DNA from: Polaribacter sp. ALD11
GTDB taxonomy: Bacteria > Bacteroidota > Bacteroidia > Flavobacteriales > Flavobacteriaceae
DNA length: 64,000 nt
NCBI RefSeq assembly: GCF_002831685.1
Contig: NZ_CP025119.1
Location: 2,676,001-2,740,000 of the forward strand
Direction of reading: 5' to 3'
Shown: positions 18,344 to 25,584 of the stretch, one piece after another
Position numbering within the stretch: the stretch's first letter is position 1
Layout of the letters: every line of letters begins with the position of its first letter
The notes under the pieces: generated by a model
What the model was told of the DNA's origin: nothing
Databases searched by the model: none
The model's input: the letters and a program-made list of their open reading frames with translations, nothing else
Position numbers and translations under genes: made by a program

Positions 18344-18381
18344 GTCTTTTAATATTTAGTTGTTGGGAATAGTTTTAAAAT

Positions 18382-18450
18382 CAAAGCTAAATAACAAACA
18401 AGAGAGTTCCAAAAAAATGTCGTGAGTGGGCACTTTTTTGTCGTGAATGA
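18382..18450 (-). promoter_or_regulatory. Duplicate of the T9SS gene 1 promoter, now driving a remnant
   Basis: TAGCTTTG on the minus strand (18389-18382) and direct repeats TGTCGTGAGTGG (18418-18429) and TGTCGTGAATGA (18439-18450) reproduce the promoter at 12793-12861 with the same 29-bp and 21-bp spacings. A transcript from here would run through both remnants into collar gene 1. Confidence 0.6.
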
Positions 18451-18688
18451 TTTTTTTTAATTAAAAAGAGATGCTTTTAGTTTATTTTTTAGTTCAAAAA
18501 GTCTTTGTAGATTTTACAAAGGATGCTATTCAAATTAAATTTAGATGAATTTGTTTTTTTTTTTTAAAAAAAAGGGTTCTAAATATTATCAATTTTCTGT
18601 TATTTATGATTGCATGCTATAGATAATTCAATTCATACTTTTTTAGTATTTTCTATAGGTCAAAAAAGGAATAATTTTTAAATAGAAA
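18451..18688. other. AT-rich spacer paralogous to 12862-13071
   Basis: No gene is seen. The left part aligns by eye with the spacer upstream of T9SS gene 1, with small indels and a T-rich expansion near 18555-18565. With the adjacent remnants it accounts for the 668-bp gap between collar gene 1 and small-peptide gene 3. Confidence 0.6.
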
Positions 18689-18716
18689 AAGGTTGCCATG
18701 TTATTATGGCAACCTT
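18689..18716 (-). terminator. Terminator after small-peptide gene 3
   Basis: An 11-bp stem (AAGGTTGCCAT with its complement) and GTTATT loop, nearly the same as the element at 13072-13101, placed about 42 bp after the peptide stop codon. Confidence 0.85.
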
Positions 18717-18758
18717 CGTTTATAAGTACTATTATCCCCCAATATTAATACTTAATTA

Positions 18759-18938
18759 TTAGAATCCGCTTCCAGGAGCTTCTGGGCTTGCAGCTTGAGC
18801 TTTCTGCGGACTTAATATCATATAAGTTCCTAATGCAGTTAGGGCTGCATATTTACCATAGTTTCCAATTTTCTTAATAGCATCTTTACGAGTAATTTCT
18901 TGTGATTTATCGTGAGTATTTTCGTTTTGTTTTTTCAT
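18759..18938 (-). CDS. 59-residue exported peptide precursor, copy 3
   Basis: Third copy of the small peptide gene. It differs from copy 1 at residue 26 (Asn for Ser) and residue 43 (Ser for Asn). The layout is again a charged N-terminus with TRKDAIKKIG, a hydrophobic core, AQA and the invariant ASPEAPGSGF end. It begins 27 bp after the stop of T9SS gene 3 and is followed by the terminator at 18689-18716. Its consistent place directly after a T9SS cargo gene implies a role tied to export or signalling of these cargo proteins, but nothing in the sequence proves that. Confidence 0.82.
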   Translation of the reverse strand: MKKQNENTHDKSQEITRKDAIKKIGNYGKYAALTALGTYMILSPQKAQAASPEAPGSGF

Positions 18939-18965
18939 GATATTTTGTCTTTAAAATTCTCGTTA

Positions 18966-21935
18966 TTATTCTAAGATTATTTTTTTGTTTAATTTCCCGT
19001 TTTCTGTTTCAAGTTTTACTAAGTAAATACCTTTAGACAATTGTGGTAAAGAAATATCTTTAACACCAGTAGAATTAAAAGAAGATTTCATTACTTGTTT
19101 ACCAAGCACACTGTACATGGTAATAGTAGAAGCTCCTTTTGGTAAACCAGTTATTCTTAAATTAGCATTGTCTAATTTATAAATACTTACATTTTCTAAA
19201 GCAACATTTTTATCTACACTTAAAGATTTTTGAGCAGTAGTATGTATGTAAAACCTCCCAGTTCCACTTAGTGCTTCATTTAAAGTAATTTTGTAAGTAC
19301 TTTTGGCTTTATCTAAACGTGTAAAAGTATTTGTTTCTCTATCTTCTAAAAATAACTTTATGTCTGTAGAAAAGTTAGTAGCGTTTAAAGAGAATATCAT
19401 TTTTTTGCCAGCTGCCGCTTTTACACCAACAGGAATCACCATGTTTTCAAGATCAGCATTTGGTAATGTTTGTATTGCTAATTTTTTACCTTCATTATTA
19501 GCAAGTAATTCTGTAAATACTGAAAAATCAGAAGCTACACCATCAAATATTTTAGAATCATACCCATTATCAAATCCTTTTGTTTTGTTCTCTACGTAAA
19601 AAACTTTGGTAGATTTTTTATCTTCATTATTTTGAACAAATAACTCAAAAGACGGTTTAGGAGCTTGTCTCATAAAAGTATCTGAATTTTGATGACTTTG
19701 ATTAGAGGTAGCAAAAGTAACATTTCCATTAGAAGCTGCTTCTACAAAGAACCCTTGTCCTGGGGCAATTTCTACTGGGCTTACATTGTTGTATGTTGTG
19801 TAAGATGTTCCGTTCCATACCCAAATAGTTTCTTCACTAAGCAAACTTGTATTTGTTGCAGCAAATGTTGCAGAGTTTACAAAAGCTGTAAACGGATTAC
19901 CAATTAAGTTGAAATTATTTCTTGAGCCTGTAGCTATTCCATAATTAACAGGTGTTGTATTTATTGTTCCTGTAATAGACAGGTCTGTAGCAGTTGCTAA
20001 TTTCACAGATAAACCAATTCCAGGAGTTACAGCACCTGATATGCCAAGTTGTGCATAAAGCCAAGGTGCACCTATAGTATTTGAGTAAAACCCAATACCA
20101 ATATTAGAACCGGTTCCTGTAGCAAAAGTTGTATTACTGATAATATTTTGCAAAGTTTCACCTGCAACAGGTGAAGAAATTAAATGCCAATTTGTATCTG
20201 TTATATTTCTTTTATAAGTTATAGTACCTGTAACAGAGCTTTGTGGTATAAATGACGCTCCAGAATTAATTGTTAAATTATTAAATGTTACAGCAGAAGT
20301 AGCTGTTGGGTAATTTGTTAATCCATTTGGAATAATAATGTTTGCATTTGTTGTAGGGACAACATTGGTACTCCAGTTTAATGAGATTCCCCAAGTATTA
20401 TTAAATGCTCCTGTCCAGGTATAAACTGGAGGTGATTGAATTGTAACATTAGTTGTGGAAGAATTAGAACAAGTACCTGTAGTTGTATAAGTAACAGTGT
20501 AAGTAGCAATAGTAGAAGCAGAAAGGTCAATTTCTCCAGTACTTGCATTAATACTTAAACCAGCTGTAGAGGAGAATGTACCTCCAGCTATTCCTGTAAT
20601 TGTAGGTGTTGGGTCTGTATCGTTAATTGCATAGTTAGCAGAACTATAACTAAATGAAGCATCATCTATAGCATTAACTGTTATCGAAAAACTTTCGGTA
20701 CCATCACATAAACCTAGTGTGTTATAAGAAATTGTGTATGTCCCAGGAGTAGACGCTGATAAGTCTACGGTTCCAGTATTTGTATTAATACTTAAGCCAG
20801 TTGCAGAACTAAAGTTACCGCCAGATACACCTGTAATTGTTGGTGTAGGATCAGCAGCATCGATACAATATGCAGCAGCATCATAACTAAACGAAGCATC
20901 TTCTCTAGGTGTTACTGTAATGTCTATGGAAGCACATGAGCCTGGTGTAACACATCCACCTTCACCTCTAACGTAATATGTAGTGGTTCCTGTAGAGTTA
21001 GGTGTAACTATTGTTGAAGAACCAGTAACTGTAGCTACAAGAGTTCCTCCACAAGAACCTGTATAAACTTTCCATTCTGTAGCATCATTTTTGTTTCCTG
21101 AGATACTCAAAAGAGCGCTGTTTCCGCTACAAATTGTACCAGGAGCAGAAGATAGTGACGGTACGTCTGGGTTTGTACAAGGAGGAGGACAAGTAATATT
21201 TGGGCTATAATTAGAAGGTGTTATAGCAAAGGGTGTATTGTTGTCATGGCTCCAGTTTGTATAATCATTTATCTGGGCTCTAATAGCAGCAGCTGTTCCT
21301 GTTAATGTACCTATATATTTTGCATTGTCTTTTTCCGTTCCAATTGAAGGGAATAAAGAAACACAATTGGTACCATTTGTTAAGCCAGTAGGTAGTGCTG
21401 ATCTAGCTGTACCTAATGGGGCTACAGTAGGATCATTCCATTTGGTAGTGTTATCTAGAGCTAGTGGAGTTCCATTTCCGTCATCACCGTTTACACCAGA
21501 AATAAAAGTTGGCGTGGTTACTGGCTCTGCAGTTGCTGCTTGATAAGCTAATACTTGGTCACCGCCAGTAAGACTCCAACTTGCGCCAGATTCTAAAGTT
21601 GCTGTTGCTCCTGAAACATTACACTCAATTGTAAAAGTACTAATGCCAGTTTCGTTAATGTGAACAACTGTACCACAAGGAAGTCCGGCAGCAGGTGCTG
21701 TGTATTTTATATGTCCTTCGGTAGTTCCTGCCCAAGATCCGATACCTACAGTATTCCAACCTTCTTCGGTAAAGAATATAACTTCGTTAGCAGGAATACT
21801 ATTTAAAGTTATAAATGCAAAGTTGTCTGAAACATCTGTATTGTAGCCAATAAAAGCGATATCTCCAACAGCCATTTGCGCTTGCAAAAAATAACTTGTT
21901 AAAAATAATGAGCAAATAAGTAGTAGTTTTTTCAT
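18966..21935 (-). CDS. T9SS cargo protein with N-terminal lamin-tail-like region and Ig-like modules (copy 3)
   Basis: A 989-residue secreted protein with signal peptide MKKLLLICSLFLTSYFLQA. The N-terminal 230 residues (MAVGDIAFIGYNTD, FFTEEGW) resemble lamin-tail-like modules found in secreted bacterial proteins; this is tentative. Next come a cysteine-containing Ig-like domain, two modules containing DPTPTITG, a linker rich in NWHLISSPV-type motifs shared with the other two cargo proteins, and a type A T9SS sorting domain. The sorting domain differs from copies 1 and 2 in its first half but its last 25 codons match almost base for base. A 70-bp inverted repeat lies 55 bp upstream of its start. 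No catalytic motif was recognised. Confidence 0.9.
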   Translation of the reverse strand: MKKLLLICSLFLTSYFLQAQMAVGDIAFIGYNTDVSDNFAFITLNSIPANEVIFFTEEGWNTVGIGSWAGTTEGHIKYTAPAAGLPCGTVVHINETGISTFTIECNVSGATATLESGASWSLTGGDQVLAYQAATAEPVTTPTFISGVNGDDGNGTPLALDNTTKWNDPTVAPLGTARSALPTGLTNGTNCVSLFPSIGTEKDNAKYIGTLTGTAAAIRAQINDYTNWSHDNNTPFAITPSNYSPNITCPPPCTNPDVPSLSSAPGTICSGNSALLSISGNKNDATEWKVYTGSCGGTLVATVTGSSTIVTPNSTGTTTYYVRGEGGCVTPGSCASIDITVTPREDASFSYDAAAYCIDAADPTPTITGVSGGNFSSATGLSINTNTGTVDLSASTPGTYTISYNTLGLCDGTESFSITVNAIDDASFSYSSANYAINDTDPTPTITGIAGGTFSSTAGLSINASTGEIDLSASTIATYTVTYTTTGTCSNSSTTNVTIQSPPVYTWTGAFNNTWGISLNWSTNVVPTTNANIIIPNGLTNYPTATSAVTFNNLTINSGASFIPQSSVTGTITYKRNITDTNWHLISSPVAGETLQNIISNTTFATGTGSNIGIGFYSNTIGAPWLYAQLGISGAVTPGIGLSVKLATATDLSITGTINTTPVNYGIATGSRNNFNLIGNPFTAFVNSATFAATNTSLLSEETIWVWNGTSYTTYNNVSPVEIAPGQGFFVEAASNGNVTFATSNQSHQNSDTFMRQAPKPSFELFVQNNEDKKSTKVFYVENKTKGFDNGYDSKIFDGVASDFSVFTELLANNEGKKLAIQTLPNADLENMVIPVGVKAAAGKKMIFSLNATNFSTDIKLFLEDRETNTFTRLDKAKSTYKITLNEALSGTGRFYIHTTAQKSLSVDKNVALENVSIYKLDNANLRITGLPKGASTITMYSVLGKQVMKSSFNSTGVKDISLPQLSKGIYLVKLETENGKLNKKIILE

Positions 21936-21985
21936 AATTGTTTGATTAAAAATTTATTAAACAACAGTTTATAATTTATTGATGT

Positions 21986-21993
21986 CAAAAATA
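21986..21993 (-). promoter_or_regulatory. Candidate -7 box of T9SS gene 3
   Basis: TATTTTTG on the minus strand is a perfect TAnnTTTG match about 51 bp before the start codon. It overlaps the T-rich tail and foot of the 70-bp inverted repeat, so one sequence may serve as terminator tail and promoter. The palindrome is 26 bp upstream of this box, not the 51-53 bp seen at other promoters. Confidence 0.45.
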
Positions 21994-22059
21994 AGTTAAG
22001 CTATTGGTTAAAAAAATAGGTATTTATACCTGTTTTTTTAACCAATAGCTTAACTTATT
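21990..22059 (-). repeat. 70-bp near-perfect inverted repeat with operator palindrome at its centre
   Basis: The arms 21990-22023 and 22026-22059 pair over 34 positions with a single T-G wobble (22017 with 22032) around a 2-base centre. The central 12 bases, GGTATTTATACC at 22019-22030, are the same palindrome found in front of the collar genes. It begins 5 bp after the stop of the substrate-binding-protein gene, and on the minus strand the stem is followed by TTATTTTTG, so it could be an unusually long terminator. It also lies directly upstream of T9SS gene 3. Confidence 0.85.
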
Positions 22060-22064
22060 AAAAA

Positions 22065-23216
22065 TTAATGACATAGATAAGAATTAAACCACCCTTGGCT
22101 TGTACTTTCTTCTTCTGTAAGTTTTGCTAAGTTAAATAGATTGTTTTTGGGTAATTCTATGATTTGTTTTCGAATAACATTATTGTTTTTATCTACTTCT
22201 TGATCCCAGATATAGTGCGCAAAATTTGTTTTATTAAATGGATTGTTAAAATTTATTTTTCCTCGAGGACCATCAATATTAATTTCTTCTATTGATTTTT
22301 TTAATGATTGATTTTTTTGCTGTAATGTATTTTTAATAACCAAACCGTTTTCATAACCAAGTAATGCAAAAAAATCTGGTACTTTGTCATACGTTTTTAG
22401 GTACATATCTGTAAATTTCTTATTAGAATCGTTCTTAATGTCTTTGTACCAGCTTGATATTGTTTTAATTGCTTTAAATGTTTCAGGAGATTTTTTAACT
22501 AAGCGATCTTCTGAAGAAAATGGTAAAGCGTATATGGGATATTTGTTATGAATATTGTTTTTTTCGATAAAATCTAGATGCTCTTCCGCAAATATTCCGT
22601 TGTGGAAAGCAACAATTGCTTCTGGGTTAGATTTTTTAATAAAAAGATTCATCAGTTCACTTTCATTTTTATGAGGTTTGTGCGGGGTAATATAATGACC
22701 TGCAAATTGGGTAGTTTCTTGGTTTTTTATTCCAATTTCTAATCCTTTTATAAAACCGTAGCCAGATTCGTAATAACAAGAAGAGGTTGTAATTTTTTCA
22801 ATATTATTTTTAGAAAAGTGGGCTATTAATTTAATTAATGAATCTTGAAGACCTAAAGTGTTTTGATAAACACCAGTTGGTGGTTTTATTGCAAAATTAG
22901 TTCCAAAATTTGCGGCAATTAATATTTCTTCATTTTGCGAAACAAATTCTGCTATTTCGGCAAACCCATAATGTCCAAATAAGCCAGTTGTTAACTTAAC
23001 TTCTTCTTGGATATTTAATTTTTGAATGCTATTTATAATTTGTTTTGGGTCTGAACCAAAACCTGTACCTTCAATTAATAGTTTATAAGAAATGTCTTTT
23101 AAACCAAGTTTTAAACCATTGGTAAAAGATTTTCCTATTTGTTTATGCGCATTAGATTGAGGTAATATAACACCAATTTTATTTTCCATTTTGTATATAA
23201 AATTAAAGGAGAGCAT
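22065..23216 (-). CDS. Periplasmic-binding-protein-fold (Leu/Ile/Val-binding type) protein without a signal peptide
   Basis: A 383-residue protein with a type 1 periplasmic-binding fold as in branched-chain amino-acid binding proteins: IGVILPQSNAHKQIGKSFTNG, then ITTSSCYYESGYGF and PEAIVAFHNG. No signal peptide or lipobox is present from either ATG (23216, or 23189 which begins MENKIGVI), so it is probably cytoplasmic, which is unusual. There is no transporter gene nearby. It may be a ligand-sensing protein for this locus. It follows the second collar gene by 29 bp. The first ATG has a strong AAAGGAGA upstream, but that sequence can pair with a segment just after the ATG (hairpin 23204-23231). 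The choice between the two starts is open. Confidence 0.8.
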   Translation of the reverse strand: MLSFNFIYKMENKIGVILPQSNAHKQIGKSFTNGLKLGLKDISYKLLIEGTGFGSDPKQIINSIQKLNIQEEVKLTTGLFGHYGFAEIAEFVSQNEEILIAANFGTNFAIKPPTGVYQNTLGLQDSLIKLIAHFSKNNIEKITTSSCYYESGYGFIKGLEIGIKNQETTQFAGHYITPHKPHKNESELMNLFIKKSNPEAIVAFHNGIFAEEHLDFIEKNNIHNKYPIYALPFSSEDRLVKKSPETFKAIKTISSWYKDIKNDSNKKFTDMYLKTYDKVPDFFALLGYENGLVIKNTLQQKNQSLKKSIEEINIDGPRGKINFNNPFNKTNFAHYIWDQEVDKNNNVIRKQIIELPKNNLFNLAKLTEEESTSQGWFNSYLCH

Positions 23217-23231
23217 TAAATATCTCCTTTA
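23204..23231 (-). promoter_or_regulatory. Hairpin enclosing the ribosome-binding site and start codon
   Basis: AAAGGAGA (23230-23223 on the minus strand) is the best Shine-Dalgarno-like sequence in the locus. It can pair with TCTCCTTT at 23212-23205, just after the ATG at 23216, in an 8-bp stem extended by one A-T pair, leaving the start codon in the 10-base loop. This could restrict initiation or favour the ATG at 23189. Confidence 0.5.
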
Positions 23232-23245
23232 TTTAAAATAGATGA

Positions 23246-23812
23246 TTAACTTCTTGATGGGAAAATTCCGAATAAAGCAATACAAACATTAATTCCTAAG
23301 AAAGGGTTTCTAGAGTGAATAGGTAAGCTACTACCAGCAAGACTAGTTGTTCCAGAAATTACTACACCGCCAAGTTTGTCGGTTGCATTTGGATCTTCTC
23401 TATAAATGGTTGGCATTGAGCCGTCAGTACCTAATGAATTTGCTCCTTCTCCAGATTCGCTAGTATCGTTATCGTTGTTAGTTGTATAAACATCTACGCT
23501 TGCGGTTCCGTTAATTAAAGAATGTGCATGCGAAGGCATATTTGCTTGAGTAACATATAAATCTTCTGTACCTCCTCTTTGGCCCCAAGCAATTGTAGAA
23601 AGTCCTGGTCCATGACCAGTATGTACTATACTTCTTCCACGTAAATCTGGTAAAGCAAAAGTTGTTCTTCCATCTCCACCAAAAGTGGTGCCTAAAAGAG
23701 AAAATAATGCAGAATTAGATGAAATAGCCTGTATTTGTCCGTCACATTTTGCCCAAGTTCTTGGTGCAAAACTAAAACCAAATGGCTGAATTTGTCCTAT
23801 AAATGGATCCAT
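23246..23812 (-). CDS. Phage-tail-collar domain (microcystin-dependent-like) protein without signal peptide
   Basis: A 188-residue protein matching the MdpB family from its first residues: FIGQIQPFGFSFAPRTWAKC, then TTFGGDGRTTFALPDLRGR, WGQRGG and a C-terminus ending IALFGIFPSRS. It is a paralogue of the collar protein at 17422 but starts directly at the collar domain with no signal peptide, so it is cytoplasmic or exported by another route. No phage structural genes accompany it. The promoter with a perfect -7 box and palindrome lies at 23845-23914, in the 145-bp gap after the response-regulator gene. The substrate-binding-protein gene follows in the same direction. Confidence 0.9.
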   Translation of the reverse strand: MDPFIGQIQPFGFSFAPRTWAKCDGQIQAISSNSALFSLLGTTFGGDGRTTFALPDLRGRSIVHTGHGPGLSTIAWGQRGGTEDLYVTQANMPSHAHSLINGTASVDVYTTNNDNDTSESGEGANSLGTDGSMPTIYREDPNATDKLGGVVISGTTSLAGSSLPIHSRNPFLGINVCIALFGIFPSRS

Positions 23813-23844
23813 AGTTATAAATTTAAGTGGTTAATATTTTTTTT

Positions 23845-23914
23845 CAAATCTATAAATATCAGCTAATGGATTTTAGAGTTTAAATGACTGATAAGTAAAA
23901 AGGGTATAAATACC
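23845..23914 (-). promoter_or_regulatory. Promoter and palindromic operator of collar gene 2
   Basis: TAGATTTG on the minus strand (23852-23845) matches TAnnTTTG about 33 bp before the start codon. GGTATAAATACC lies at 23903-23914, 51 bp upstream of the -7 box and 91 bp before the start codon, the same geometry as collar gene 1. Confidence 0.65.
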
Positions 23915-23957
23915 TGGTAAGTATGTGTTTATGTTCTTAAAGTTAAAGTGAAGACTG

Positions 23958-24638
23958 TTATATGTTAAAGTCTGGAGTAATTTCTATTAATTTTTTTTGA
24001 ATGCCATAAATAACCAAACCTGCTACATTTTTAGATTGTGTTTTTAAAAGTAAATTGTTTCTATGGCCTTCTACTGTTCTCGGACTTATAAAAAGCTTCT
24101 CTGCAATTTCTGTAGTAGTATTTTGTTCACAAATAAGTTCTAAAACTTCAAATTCTCTTTTAGAAAGCAGATTTTTATCTAGATCGCTTTTTATTCGTTT
24201 TCCACTAGATGATATAATGTTTTCATGAATAATTTTTAATACTTTTTCATCGTAATAAAATCCTTTTTCATGTACTTGGTTTATGGTGTGAATAACCATT
24301 TTTGGACTTGTGGTTTTTAGAAGGTAAGAAGATGCACCAACGTCAATCATATTAGTAATAAAAGATTTGCCATCATAACTAGTTAATGCAATGATCTTAA
24401 TGTTTGGGTGTGTCTTATGAATAACCTTAGTAGCTTCTACACCATTCATTTCTGGCATTTTTAAATCCATTAAAATAACATCAGGAAATTCTTCTGTATT
24501 TGCTATAAAGTCTACTAATTCTTTTCCATTTTCAGCTTCAAAAATAACATTGAAGTTCTTTTCTCTGTTTAGTAAAAAATGAATTCCACTTCTAAAAAGT
24601 TGTTCATCGTCTGCAATAACTATATTAATTATATTCAT
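23958..24638 (-). CDS. NarL/LuxR-type response regulator
   Basis: A 226-residue two-component response regulator. The receiver domain (about 1-120) has the acidic pair ADDEQ near the start, the phosphorylatable Asp in VILMDLKMPEMNG and the Thr/Lys positions (ALTSYD, LLKTTSP). The C-terminal LuxR-type HTH (about 155-220) has LSKREFEVLELI and FISPRTVEGHRNNL. It starts 13 bp after the stop of the histidine kinase gene, its likely partner. Dimeric NarL-type proteins bind short inverted repeats, so it is the leading candidate for the GGTAT-N2-ATACC palindromes in this locus, one of which sits in front of its own operon. A fragment of a paralogue survives at 18199-18264. Confidence 0.95.
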   Translation of the reverse strand: MNIINIVIADDEQLFRSGIHFLLNREKNFNVIFEAENGKELVDFIANTEEFPDVILMDLKMPEMNGVEATKVIHKTHPNIKIIALTSYDGKSFITNMIDVGASSYLLKTTSPKMVIHTINQVHEKGFYYDEKVLKIIHENIISSSGKRIKSDLDKNLLSKREFEVLELICEQNTTTEIAEKLFISPRTVEGHRNNLLLKTQSKNVAGLVIYGIQKKLIEITPDFNI

Positions 24639-24651
24639 CTTATAGGGGGGC

Positions 24652-25443
24652 TTATACTATTATTGATATTTTAAAACCTTTATTTTTTGCGGTATTAATA
24701 GTGAAGCTTCCTTGTAAAAGTGCTACTCTACTTTCAATATTTTTCATTCCTAACCCTTTTTTACGGTTTAGATCGTTTGCATTAAAACCAATACCATCAT
24801 CAGTATAATTAAAAAGTAAGGTGTTGTTTTTTGTAATTATATGTATAGTACTATTCTTTGCATTACCGTGTCTTATAGAATTATTAATTAACTCTTGTGT
24901 AATTCTAAATAAGTGTAATTCTTTTTCTGGGACTAAGTATTTTTTTGGATATTTTAAATTGTATTCTATGGTAACTTTTCTGCTATTGTTAAATGAATCT
25001 GCAAGTTCTTCTATAGCGTCTTTAAGGCCGAATTCACTTAAAATAGGAGGTAACAAGTTGTGCGCAATTTTTCGAGCACTTTCTAATGTTTTATCGGTTG
25101 CCTTTAAAATACTATCATTTACAAGTGAATATTCTTCGGGGCTTAATTCTCCATCTTTTAAAAGGTTGGCATTTAAATTAATTACATTTAGTTTAGAACT
25201 AATATCATCATGTAAATCTTGTGCAATACGTTTACGCTCATCTTCTTGCGTAACAATAATAGCTTGTATAATTTCTTTTTGATGATTAATTTCTAGGTTT
25301 TTTTTCTCCAACTCTTTTTCTACTATCTTTTTTCTTGAGAAAAAGAAAAATAGTAAAAGAGCAACCCCCATTAGGAGGAGCAATAAAACACCTGTTAATA
25401 CAATAGCAATCACTTGGTTTTCTTGAGTTAAGAGTTCTTCCAT
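24652..25443 (-). CDS. NarL-type sensor histidine kinase (HisKA_3) with one membrane segment
   Basis: A 263-residue kinase. An N-terminal transmembrane helix (about 12-35) is followed by a short coiled coil, the HisKA_3 dimerisation domain with the phosphorylated His in RKRIAQDLHDDISSKLNVI, and an ATPase domain with ELINNSIRHG, DDGIGFN and GLGMKNIESR. No periplasmic, PAS or GAF sensing domain is present, so the signal must come through the membrane helix or a partner; the polytopic membrane protein encoded upstream is a candidate. The operon promoter region contains a one-mismatch palindrome at 25540-25551, consistent with autoregulation. Confidence 0.94.
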   Translation of the reverse strand: MEELLTQENQVIAIVLTGVLLLLLMGVALLLFFFFSRKKIVEKELEKKNLEINHQKEIIQAIIVTQEDERKRIAQDLHDDISSKLNVINLNANLLKDGELSPEEYSLVNDSILKATDKTLESARKIAHNLLPPILSEFGLKDAIEELADSFNNSRKVTIEYNLKYPKKYLVPEKELHLFRITQELINNSIRHGNAKNSTIHIITKNNTLLFNYTDDGIGFNANDLNRKKGLGMKNIESRVALLQGSFTINTAKNKGFKISIIV

Positions 25444-25465
25444 TAGGGGATTTTGTAAGACAAAA

Positions 25466-25551
25466 CAAAATTACGGAAAAATAAGTTATCGTAAATATAG
25501 TAGATTATATGCTGTATTTATAACGCTTTATAAAAATCGGGTATTTATACT
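25466..25551 (-). promoter_or_regulatory. Promoter region and one-mismatch operator of the two-component operon
   Basis: GGTATTTATACT at 25540-25551 differs by one base from the palindrome GGTATTTATACC and lies 97 bp before the kinase start codon. A perfect -7 box (TAATTTTG on the minus strand, 25473-25466) is 67 bp downstream of it; a weaker TAACTTAT at 25488-25481 is 52 bp downstream, matching the spacing at the collar genes. Confidence 0.5.
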
Positions 25552-25584
25552 TGGTTTTGTTAATTAACCTCAAGTAGCTGTATA

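Noticed and set aside
17422..23812. Prophage or phage-tail-like island suggested by two collar-domain proteins
   Set aside because: No capsid, sheath, tube, portal, integrase or lysis gene is nearby, one collar protein has a signal peptide, and the neighbours are secretion and signalling genes.
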